A stretch of 64,000 bases of DNA, from the NCBI GenBank assembly GCA_947501885.1, contig CANMXN010000001.1, forward strand, positions 1,860,001 through 1,924,000. Direction: 5' to 3'. Source of the DNA: an uncultured Sphingorhabdus sp. (lineage in GTDB: Bacteria > Pseudomonadota > Alphaproteobacteria > Sphingomonadales > Sphingomonadaceae). The position numbers were made by a program, and so were the translations under genes. Below, in pieces: positions 27,158 through 33,767 of this stretch. The stretch's first letter is position 1. Every line of letters begins with the position of its first letter. The notes below the pieces were generated by a model, which saw only the letters and a list, made by a program, of their open reading frames with translations, did no database searches and was not told the origin of the DNA.

Positions 27158-27615
27158 GGCAACTCTCCTGCGAAACTGGAGGCTTGCAAAGGCGAAAAAC
27201 CATGTGGATCGAAGCTGACAGCGAGTCGATTATGCAGATGTCGCCAATAGGCATCCGTCACATGGGACAGTCCGCCTGCGTCCTGTTCCAACGTGTCCAG
27301 GTGATCGAATGCGCGCTGGGTTCGGGTTGTTCCGCGCGTTGCTAGCAGAATATCAGCGCCGGGCATGACACCGGGAACGGTGGAAAGCGCCCCGCTTTCA
27401 ACGCTGCGTAATACAAACAATCGCCAATCCTGTGTTCCGAACCGATTTGCGCGCCAGCGGATATATCCGAACACCGAACCGGGCGCGAAGGCAACCAATT
27501 TACGCCGCCAATCAAGTCGCGCTTCAGTCAATGGCGCACCAAATCGAAGGCGATGATTGATCCGTTTTTTGCGATAGACGACCTGAACGGCGGTGAGATT
27601 ACGCACCTGTGCCAT
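27154..27615 (-). CDS. DUF2840 family protein
   Basis: A 153-residue protein read from the ATG at 27615 (MAQVRNLTAVQVVYRKKRINHRLRFG), with AGGA about 8 bases upstream; starting at 27657 would overlap the HTH gene more deeply. The core FAPGSVFGYIRWRANRFGTQDWRLFVLR and the C-terminal DPHGFSPLQASSFAG are DUF2840 signatures. Such genes lie just upstream of traF in alphaproteobacterial ICEs. Function unknown. Confidence 0.88.
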   Translation of the reverse strand: MAQVRNLTAVQVVYRKKRINHRLRFGAPLTEARLDWRRKLVAFAPGSVFGYIRWRANRFGTQDWRLFVLRSVESGALSTVPGVMPGADILLATRGTTRTQRAFDHLDTLEQDAGGLSHVTDAYWRHLHNRLAVSFDPHGFSPLQASSFAGELP

Positions 27616-27832
27616 AGTCACTATCCTGATCGTAGGAAGGTCCGTGACCGCAATCACGGCTGCGCGACCACCCCTCCAAATCCTTGATATGGTAAATCAC
27701 TTTGCCGCCATGTTTGCGCCAATGCGGGCCTTCTTCGCGCCACCGCATATTGTTCAAAGTGCGTTCTTCAAGCCGGAGATACTTTGCAGCTTCGGCAGCG
27801 GTCAGATAAGGGCTTTGTAAGTTTTCGGACAT
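27599..27832 (-). CDS. AlpA/MerR-type helix-turn-helix protein, possible excisionase or transfer regulator
   Basis: A 77-residue protein with the short winged HTH of excisionase/AlpA proteins: YLTAAEAAKYLRLEERTLNNMRWREEGPHWRKHGGKVIYHIKDLEGW. It starts the small operon HTH-DUF2840-traF-rlxS, so it may control transfer genes or act on attachment sites. It overlaps the following DUF2840 start by 17 bases. Confidence 0.85.
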   Translation of the reverse strand: MSENLQSPYLTAAEAAKYLRLEERTLNNMRWREEGPHWRKHGGKVIYHIKDLEGWSRSRDCGHGPSYDQDSDYGTGA

Positions 27833-27920
27833 AAATTCCTCCTATATGCTTACGTGCGAACACAGTTTTGCACCGTGTTTCTGCGGGAAATTCAGCCGGA
27901 ATTACGAGGAATTGTGAAGG

Positions 27921-27948
27921 CACGAAAACGCAACGTCGCGTTTTCGTG
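27921..27948. repeat. 11-bp inverted repeat downstream of DUF2285 gene
   Basis: CACGAAAACGC (27921-27931) and GCGTTTTCGTG (27938-27948) are perfect inverted copies with a 6-base loop. It lies between the end of the DUF2285 gene and the HTH gene start. It has no T-run, so it is either a weak terminator or an operator upstream of the HTH operon. Confidence 0.55.
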
Positions 27949-27968
27949 ACGTAAGATTAAACCTCATA

Positions 27969-28796
27969 TTAAAGGTTTTTCTTGGTCAGAAACGACTTGT
28001 AATCACCACCAATAAGGCGGTCTGCGCGTGCAAGAGTGCGTTTTATCTGCGCCTTTAAAGCACGGTCATTAACACCCCAATCAGCATCCACACGCGCCTT
28101 GCCGACAATCGCTTCTGCTATGTCTCTTAGATCACCTTTGGGGCGTTCAAAACCGTTTCGAATGTCGAAGGCAGTCAGAGCATTAATGAGTGAATTAGAA
28201 TTATGTCGTCGCCCGATTAAGGAAAGTTGGCCGTTATTGGAGCGGTACAGTGAGAGAAGTTGTGCCGCCGTATCAAGCCGTCTGCGCATATATCGGGCAT
28301 TATCAATGCGAATACCGATCTCGGCATTTTCGCCTGGAGGCAGGTCAGTATCGCAAAACAATTGAATCCAGAAACGATGCCCATTGAGAACAATGTGACG
28401 AACACCATCAGCCGTGTCGAGGATGATACGCCGCGTCTTCAAGGCGGACAGAATAATTGTTTCCTCCTGTCTGGGAAGGTTCGCTTGACTGTTGCCAATC
28501 TCGGTAAGGCGCACGCGAACCGCTCCTGCCAGCAGTCGTGGAGACCAGAAGACATTGGCGTCGATTGCTGGTTTTTCAGGGTCGGCGAAGGTGAGTAATC
28601 CCCATTTTTCTGCCTTGGGAATGGATTGTGTCAGCCGCAGAAAAGATGCGCCACTTGAGAGAATGAATGGCGATGGCAGAATGTCGGATGCACGCAAACA
28701 GTCACGCTGATATTCAGCGTTTCGCCTCAGAAATTCCCATGCCCAGGCTGCGTTGGGCATGCGTTCTGGTAAAGTATGTTCACTTGCACCACCCAT
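27969..28796 (-). CDS. DUF2285 (DUF6499-type N-terminus) replication/regulator-like protein
   Basis: A 275-residue protein. The N-terminus NAAWAWEFLRRNAEYQRDC is the DUF6499 pattern; the C-terminal half (from about 165, ARYMRRRLDTAAQLLSLYRSNN through the end) is DUF2285. Proteins with this layout are found near repA/parA positions of Tn4371-like ICEs and are annotated as regulators or replication-linked proteins. Role unproven. It is monocistronic, with an AT-rich promoter region upstream (28797-28860). Confidence 0.82.
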   Translation of the reverse strand: MGGASEHTLPERMPNAAWAWEFLRRNAEYQRDCLRASDILPSPFILSSGASFLRLTQSIPKAEKWGLLTFADPEKPAIDANVFWSPRLLAGAVRVRLTEIGNSQANLPRQEETIILSALKTRRIILDTADGVRHIVLNGHRFWIQLFCDTDLPPGENAEIGIRIDNARYMRRRLDTAAQLLSLYRSNNGQLSLIGRRHNSNSLINALTAFDIRNGFERPKGDLRDIAEAIVGKARVDADWGVNDRALKAQIKRTLARADRLIGGDYKSFLTKKNL

Positions 28797-28880
28797 AACC
28801 CTTATACTTTGCAGTAAAGTAGTAAATAAATAAAAATCGCCTACAAATAAGTGATTGATGTGAATTGAATATTAATAATT

Positions 28881-28917
28881 CTCTGCCCGGTAGAGGTCCG
28901 GGCAGAGATTATCCTGT
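28881..28917. terminator. Hairpin after DUF736 gene, next to a nick-like sequence
   Basis: CTCTGCCCGG (28881-28890) and CCGGGCAGAG (28898-28907) form a 10-bp stem with a 7-base loop. On the minus strand it follows the DUF736 stop (28920) and precedes AATTATT, so a terminator is the simplest reading. The adjoining TATCCTGT (28910-28917) fits the P-type nick consensus YATCCTGY, and nick sites often lie beside inverted repeats. Confidence 0.6.
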
Positions 28918-29241
28918 TTAATCTTGCGGGTTCCAGAGGATCGCAAACTCTTCGCCATCGGTATCATTGACCCGTCCGAGATTTGCATAAACCTTGCGCG
29001 GTCCGATCATTGGATGGGCAAGTGTGAGTGAGATATATTCCTTACCGCTTGCTTTTCCGACGCGTGTCCAACCGCCGCCAATCTCGCCGTGATTTCCCGC
29101 ATAGATGCGAAAGTCAGGCTGTTTGTCGTGCGTTTTGGCTTCATTCGGAGCAATCCGAACGCGGGTGCTAAGACCCATAGCGAGAACGCCTTCAAAGTTT
29201 CCGTCTTCATTTTGTGATACATATCCAAGTGCTTGTGCCAT
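28918..29241 (-). CDS. DUF736 family protein (second copy)
   Basis: A 107-residue DUF736 member (MAQALGYVSQNEDGNFEGVLAMGL; DFRIYAGNHGEIGGGWTRVGKASGKEYISLTLAHP; C-terminal NLGRVNDTDGEEFAILWNP). It is clearly diverged from the copy at 9311-9622. It is preceded by a 580-bp gene-free region with strong secondary structure and followed by a hairpin, so it appears to be a single-gene unit. Its high conservation in conjugative elements suggests a useful role, but none is established. Confidence 0.88.
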   Translation of the reverse strand: MAQALGYVSQNEDGNFEGVLAMGLSTRVRIAPNEAKTHDKQPDFRIYAGNHGEIGGGWTRVGKASGKEYISLTLAHPMIGPRKVYANLGRVNDTDGEEFAILWNPQD

Positions 29242-29822
29242 TGTTTAAGTCTCCATTTTGTGATGTCGCCGGGAGCCAATCCCCCGGCTGACGCCGCCCG
29301 TAAAAACAGGAGGCAGACGGACTTGAACCCTTTCGGGGCGCAGGCTTGCCGGAGCACTCGGTAGCCGGTCTTTTTTGCTGCGCGAGGAGGCGTGGCACAC
29401 GCCGGGGAAAAAAGATCGGCGGACGAGTTTCCAGTCCGGCGGCTTCCTGTTTAGGGCTTCAAAGGTGTCTGTCCGAGGGCATTGGCCCCATTGCGCGTCA
29501 CTCTGATCTGGAGACATCAATCGGCATAAATCACTGGATTAGATTCTCAAAACTACGGAAACTATGACTGTTCCCGCTTTTTGGGGGCTTTCATTCGCAT
29601 TGCTCAGATTGACGTTGAACACCACGACTAAACACTGATTTGAAAAGCAAGCAAAGTTGGAAACCGATTGGAAGGCTTGAACACGATTTCGGAAATACCG
29701 GTAAAAAGTGACTCCGCCACGCCCTTTTTCGGAGCGCAGCGGAGTGGAGATCGCTGGTGGACGACCTCAAAAGCAGTCCGGCGAATGCGGAGACGATGAC
29801 CGTCAGACTACAAAGATCAATC
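29242..29822 (-). other. Structured gene-free leader upstream of DUF736
   Basis: 581 bp with no supported gene. On the minus strand, upstream of the DUF736 start, it can form several hairpins: GCCGGG/CCCGGC (29268-29273 with 29283-29288), and a 13-bp stem (29364-29376 with 29408-29420, one G-U). The latter encloses a smaller hairpin, GCGTG/CACGC (29390-29402). Such length and structure suggest a leader RNA, a transfer origin or a protein-binding region. I recall similar sequence before DUF736 genes on related plasmids, but this is from memory. Confidence 0.45.
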
Positions 29823-31589
29823 TCAAGCTGCCTTCGCTTCCTCGGCAGAGTTCATTATTTCAGCGACTTCCTTGTCCAGAACGGCTGGCAAGCATCCATC
29901 ACGGTTCAGATAATGCCGTGCTGGAATTTGCATCCAATGGGGTCGCCAGTCCGACGCAGCCTTTTTCACGCCATGTCCCGCTATGCGATTGCGGATAATC
30001 TCTTTCTGCACCTTTCCAGTGTCGGTGAGAGCGGCATCCGCGCAAGATTTTCCGGCAATGTCTTTTACCAGTGCATTGATGACTGTTTTGTCGCGCAACA
30101 GGTCAAAGAAAGCATCATCGGGTTGCCAGAGCGCGGTCATGTCAACGGGAATAGCATAAGTCAGAGCCTCTACTGCGCGGCTTCCTGCGGCAAGGCTCAT
30201 GCCCATCGCCAAGGTCAGAGTCCGCATGACGGTTGCGTCATCGACCTGCATCAAGGTTGAAAACACGGTGATTACGTCATCGCTGGTGAGATGTTTCGCA
30301 GAACCGTATTCATGGCTTGGCAAAGACAGGCCCAGAAGCGCAAATACTTCGGCGCGTTCCTTCTCAAACCGGACTGCACCTGCACTTGCTGCAACGCTTT
30401 CGCTGGTTGTGTCTTTGCGAGAGGTCGTTTTCTGCGCATCAATCCACCAATTGTCCGCATTTGTCAGCATGTGGGCAACCGCAAGGCGCAAAGCAACTGC
30501 GGGATGGTCAATCAGGCTAGCGCGAATAGCCGCGTGGCGATGTAAGCTGACATATTCGGTAAGCGGACCGGATAATTCTGGCTTGGCCTGTGGTTTGGCT
30601 TTCTCGTCGTCATTCCCGCCCAAAATGGCCTCAATCTTCTTGATGTCAGCATTGGAAAGATACGCTTGATGAATTTCGACGCTGCCATCATGGCCAGCGG
30701 CGATAAACACTTTGCCGCCTTGCTTTTGGCTACGTTCCCCATATTCCCATCTGGGAAAATGGTCGCCGCGTTCCAGCAGGATAACATCGGACCAGCCTGA
30801 CTGTTTGAGTTCTGTAACCGTTTCGGCAATGGCGGTGTTCTGGTGTTCCCAAAACAAATCAGGGTCTTGAAAATAGCCGCTTTCTCCAAACAGGTCCGTG
30901 ATGATAGCGCCAGAATAGGTTTCGAGATCAAACATGGCGGCATCGGTTTTAATCCGCGCGCCACCTGTCAGCCATGCTTTTAGCTGCTCTCCCTGCGGGG
31001 CATAGTCATCGCCGTGATAGAGTACCAGCCAATCAGCTTGCTGGTCAGCAGTCGCCAGAGTGAGGGCGCGAAGCGTGTCCGCTCTGATTTCTTCAACCTC
31101 ATAGAGTTCAAGAATTTCGGGTAAGAGTGCTGCCAGCGCGAGAGTCTGACGGACTGATAACTCCGTCACACCAAAAGTTTCGGCAATATCGCCTGTTGTT
31201 TGTCCTGCATCTGCCAAGCCCTTGAAGGCGGTGAAGCGTTCTGTTGTGGTGGCAGGAAGTCTTGCGACATTCTCCAAAAGAGAGGCTTCTCGGGCGGCTT
31301 TCACGTCCCCGCTTTGCATAATCAGGCACGGGGCTTTGACGGTTTTGCCAGTGACTTTGGCTTTCTTTTTCAGTGCAAAGTAACGGCGGCGTCCGGCGAT
31401 GATGCCCCATCCTTTCCCTTCTTTGCGCACCAATAAGGATTGATTTATCCCTCCTTTCAATATGCTTGGGTAAATATCATCAATGTTGGGCGCGCCTTTA
31501 CCGTGACGCATATTCAGCTTGCTGACGTGCATATCGGCGATGGGCAGGAAGCGGGTTTGTTGCTTTGTCGTTTGTTGTGTTGTGGTCAT
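29823..31589 (-). CDS. parB: ParB/RepB/Spo0J family protein (ICE type)
   Basis: A 588-residue protein, about twice the length of plasmid ParB. The N-terminal ParB/sulfiredoxin-like domain (about 12-115) includes LNMRHGKGAPNIDDIYPSILKGGINQSLLV and the CTP/phosphate-binding-type GWGIIAGRRRYFALKK. An HTH follows (about 145-170, TTGDIAETFGVTELSVRQTL). The C-terminal 350 residues are of a type found in ICE/plasmid ParB-like nucleases and have no recognised motif. No parA partner is seen in the window, so it may regulate or protect DNA rather than partition it. It follows ardC and a 70-aa gene in one operon. Confidence 0.88.
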   Translation of the reverse strand: MTTTQQTTKQQTRFLPIADMHVSKLNMRHGKGAPNIDDIYPSILKGGINQSLLVRKEGKGWGIIAGRRRYFALKKKAKVTGKTVKAPCLIMQSGDVKAAREASLLENVARLPATTTERFTAFKGLADAGQTTGDIAETFGVTELSVRQTLALAALLPEILELYEVEEIRADTLRALTLATADQQADWLVLYHGDDYAPQGEQLKAWLTGGARIKTDAAMFDLETYSGAIITDLFGESGYFQDPDLFWEHQNTAIAETVTELKQSGWSDVILLERGDHFPRWEYGERSQKQGGKVFIAAGHDGSVEIHQAYLSNADIKKIEAILGGNDDEKAKPQAKPELSGPLTEYVSLHRHAAIRASLIDHPAVALRLAVAHMLTNADNWWIDAQKTTSRKDTTSESVAASAGAVRFEKERAEVFALLGLSLPSHEYGSAKHLTSDDVITVFSTLMQVDDATVMRTLTLAMGMSLAAGSRAVEALTYAIPVDMTALWQPDDAFFDLLRDKTVINALVKDIAGKSCADAALTDTGKVQKEIIRNRIAGHGVKKAASDWRPHWMQIPARHYLNRDGCLPAVLDKEVAEIMNSAEEAKAA

Positions 31590-31607
31590 AGTGATGTCTC
31601 CTTTTTA

Positions 31608-31820
31608 CTAGTCTTTGATGAGGTCGGTTAAGTCGAGTTGCGCACGGCCGGCCTCATCAAACAGGCCGTGGTCACAAGATTTCTGAATGGCGGTCGGGTT
31701 TCGCTTTGGGCGCATGGGCTGCGCTGCTAAAACGGCAAGGCGGTCGGCAAGCGTGATGGGGCGTACCCCGTCAATCAGCGTTTGCTCGCCTTGCTCGGTT
31801 GTTTCTGACGCGCGGGTCAT
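31608..31820 (-). CDS. Small hypothetical protein between ardC and parB
   Basis: A 70-residue protein (MTRASETTEQGEQTLIDGVRPITLADRLAVL...). Its start overlaps the ardC stop (ATGA) and it ends 18 bases before parB, so it is very likely a real operon member. It contains VRPITLADRLAVLAAQPMRPKR, possibly a short helical peptide with a basic patch. Function unknown. Confidence 0.7.
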   Translation of the reverse strand: MTRASETTEQGEQTLIDGVRPITLADRLAVLAAQPMRPKRNPTAIQKSCDHGLFDEAGRAQLDLTDLIKD

Positions 31821-32776
31821 GCCGCCAATGCCGCAAGCGGGGTTTCCGGTTCTCGATTTTCAAAAGCCAGAATGTAGTCAGCAGCTTTGCTGGCAAGTGA
31901 CGCCGCTTTGAAAATCGCGCGTTTGTCTTCTTTCAGGGCTTGCAGCCAGTTGGCGATATAGTCCGCATGGCGTACGGTTGGGATAATGTTTTGGGCAGCG
32001 CAGACAAAAGCGCTCGCCATTTCTGCGACAAGTTCCTCGCGGGCGTAATCCTTAGTGCCTTTGCTGGTGGTCAGGCTCCGGTCAAGGCGGGATTGGTGGC
32101 CCGTCCAGTGGCCAAGCTCGTGAAAACAGGTTCGGTAATAATTTATCTGTTCGCGGAAAGCAGGTTGCGGCGGCACCTGAATAAAATCTTCGCTCGGCAC
32201 GAAAAAAGCTCTGTCGCCGCCAGTGCGAAAATCGGCTCCGGTGGCTTCAATAAGCTGTTCTGCGCGGGGGATGATTTCGCGTTCGGGCAAAGGCTGCGGA
32301 TTGGCCAAAAATTCATCGGGCAAGCCTTCACACTGGTCAGCATTAAAGACAGTGTAACGCTTCAAAAAGCCAACTCGTTGTGGGTCGTCTCCTGTTTGCT
32401 GCGCTTTTTCTGCCTCGGCTTTGGGTATGAATGTATCGGCGTAACAGATGGCAGTGCCACGCTCGCCCTTTCTGACACATCCACCAAGCGACAAGGCTTG
32501 TTTGAAGGTTAGCCAGTGTTGGGTGGTTCTCGCGGTTTCGATGGCCGCTCCCCAAAGCAGCAAAATGTTGATACCCGAATAGGTGTTACCGGTGGCGGCA
32601 TTTTTCGGGAGTCCCATCGGAGTCTTGATATGGTCGCGTCCCCAAGGCTGAACCCAAGGCACTGTGCCAGCCTCAAGCTGCGTGATAATCTTGTCTGTAA
32701 CGTCTTGGTACAGGTCGCGGCGGGTTTCGCCCCCGCGCTGACCTCTTGCACTTTGCTTGCGGTTCTTGGTGGTCAT
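31817..32776 (-). CDS. ardC: ArdC-family antirestriction protein (ssDNA-binding plus zincin domain)
   Basis: ArdC proteins protect incoming single-stranded DNA and inhibit restriction. The 319-residue protein has the N-terminal ArdC domain (RRDLYQDVTDKIITQLEAGTVPWVQPW; PKNAATGNTYSGINILLLW). The C-terminal metallopeptidase-like domain has FHELGHWTGH (HExxH, about 218-227) and a downstream Glu in REELVAEMASAF. It is read leftward as the first gene of ardC-orf70-parB. The large gene-free region upstream (32777-33479) should contain its promoter. Confidence 0.93.
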   Translation of the reverse strand: MTTKNRKQSARGQRGGETRRDLYQDVTDKIITQLEAGTVPWVQPWGRDHIKTPMGLPKNAATGNTYSGINILLLWGAAIETARTTQHWLTFKQALSLGGCVRKGERGTAICYADTFIPKAEAEKAQQTGDDPQRVGFLKRYTVFNADQCEGLPDEFLANPQPLPEREIIPRAEQLIEATGADFRTGGDRAFFVPSEDFIQVPPQPAFREQINYYRTCFHELGHWTGHQSRLDRSLTTSKGTKDYAREELVAEMASAFVCAAQNIIPTVRHADYIANWLQALKEDKRAIFKAASLASKAADYILAFENREPETPLAALAA

Positions 32777-33080
32777 GTCTCGTCTCCTGTTCTGCCCCTG
32801 TCACCAGTTTCCCCCGGGCGGGAGGGGGTGGGCGGCAGGAACGCCGCGCAGGCGTGGGGCATCAGGGCCAAGGCAGCTTGCTGCCGGTGGGCAAGTTTCT
32901 TGGTAGGAGAGCTTTGACGACTTATACGGATAAAAACCCAAGAGGCTTGCGCATGGGCCGCCCCGCGCCAGCGTGGCTGACGCCCACACCCGACCGCCTG
33001 GGGAAACCCCCAAAAAGTCGCGCGTCAGCGCGTCCGCTGATTAAAAACGAAATTGTATCAGCTCAAATCACGCGCATACC

Positions 33081-33279
33081 AAATCGGGTATTATTGGGTA
33101 ATTGTGGGTATTTTTTGCGGTTATACGAATACGCAAGCCGAGGCGTAGCCGAGGGAAGGATCGTCACCTCCCCAAGACCTGATTCATCAGGGCTTGGGGA
33201 GGTGCGTTTACGCACCGAGTAGAGCCCGGTCGCGGCCTGCCGCGATGCGCCCAGATAATAAATCGGGTATTATTGGGTA
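33081..33279 (+). repeat. Iteron-like GGGTA repeats in two clusters
   Basis: Cluster 1 has GGGTA at 33086, 33096 and 33106, exactly 10 bp apart. Cluster 2 has it at 33265 and 33275. The 20-base word AAATCGGGTATTATTGGGTA is identical at 33081-33100 and 33260-33279. The spacing of one helical turn suggests a protein-binding array. Confidence 0.7.
33165..33204. repeat. 40-bp near-perfect palindrome
   Basis: The left arm CACCTCCCCAAG (33165-33176) pairs with CTTGGGGAGGTG (33193-33204), and inside it CCTGAT pairs with ATCAGG around a 2-base centre; the only mismatch is A/G. It is overlapped by a second inverted repeat, GGTGCG-TTTA-CGCACC (33201-33216). It lies midway between the two GGGTA clusters. 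No T-run follows, so a terminator is unlikely; a binding site (for example for ParB or the relaxase) fits better. Confidence 0.7.
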
Positions 33280-33479
33280 TTTCCCTGCCCCCAACACTAC
33301 TGGAAACAATCTTTTTCCCTCTCATAAGCACAAACCATCAGTCTGCTTATTATTTCAAAATACATATCTTCTATTCAACGGATAAGTATTCACAGATGAA
33401 TTTTTAAACAAAAGCAATTCAAACTTGTAGCTTGGCTAATTTTCCCGTATTTTCTCACGAATCCTTTTAGAGGTGATTC

Positions 33480-33662
33480 ATGACAACCGACATCATGACG
33501 ATCCGCGAAGTCGCTGAGTATCTCAAGATCGCGGAGAAGACAGCTTATCGCCTCGCGGCAGAGGGCGAGTTGCCAGGGTTCAAAGTGGGCGGGAGCTGGC
33601 GCTTCCGGCAGGCGGACATTGATAGGTGGATAGACAAGGGAGCAAAAAAGAATGACGACTGA
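33480..33662 (+). CDS. Excisionase-like helix-turn-helix protein, first gene of defence operon
   Basis: A 60-residue HTH_17/excisionase-type protein (MTIREVAEYLKIAEKTAYRLAAEGELPGFKVGGSWRFRQADIDRWI), with a good ribosome binding site. Proteins of this kind often head defence operons, where they probably regulate expression, although they are labelled excisionase. It could instead serve the element's excision, but it lies far from int and next to the defence genes. The vestigial reading frame at 33652 overlaps its last codons. Confidence 0.85.
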   Translation: MTTDIMTIREVAEYLKIAEKTAYRLAAEGELPGFKVGGSWRFRQADIDRWIDKGAKKNDD

Positions 33663-33765
33663 GTATCACGCAAAACTGTTTGCGCATGAGCTGAGCCGTC
33701 GGCATTCCGTTGGCGATTCAGAAAAACTCGCCAGCACCCATGATAGCTCGACCGATGGGGTGTAG
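33652..33765 (+). pseudogene. Vestigial N-terminus of a second SNF2-type helicase
   Basis: A 37-codon frame (start MTTEYHAKLFAHELSRRHSV, then GDSEKLAS...) overlaps the HTH stop by 11 bases, as a coupled gene would. It ends at TAG just before the real helicase start. From memory, the opening TEYHAKxxAHELxRR...DSxEKLA is the N-terminus of a different, ~1000-aa RapA-like helicase that is commonly found at this position with DUF4391, Mod and Res. It therefore looks like the stub of a replaced gene. It could still make a short peptide. Confidence 0.55.
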
Positions 33766-33767
33766 GA

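Larger units (their letters stand above)
32777..33479. other. Long gene-free region between ardC and the defence operon
   Basis: 703 bp without a supported gene. The ardC-proximal half is GC-rich with many short inverted repeats. The middle carries a 40-bp near-palindrome and two clusters of GGGTA repeats (separate entries). The right 200 bp is AT-rich and leads to the HTH gene, whose ribosome binding site AGAGGTG is at about 33470. It should hold divergent promoters, and is a candidate place for the element's origin of transfer, origin of replication or ParB-binding site. Confidence 0.55.

Noticed and set aside
29300-29345. T-loop-like sequence GGGTTCAAGTCC suggesting another tRNA
   Set aside because: The flanking bases do not pair into a T-stem and no acceptor or anticodon arm is present.
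33480-33662. HTH gene as the element's excisionase
   Set aside because: Its distance from int and position at the head of the defence operon make a regulator more likely; it is kept only as an alternative.
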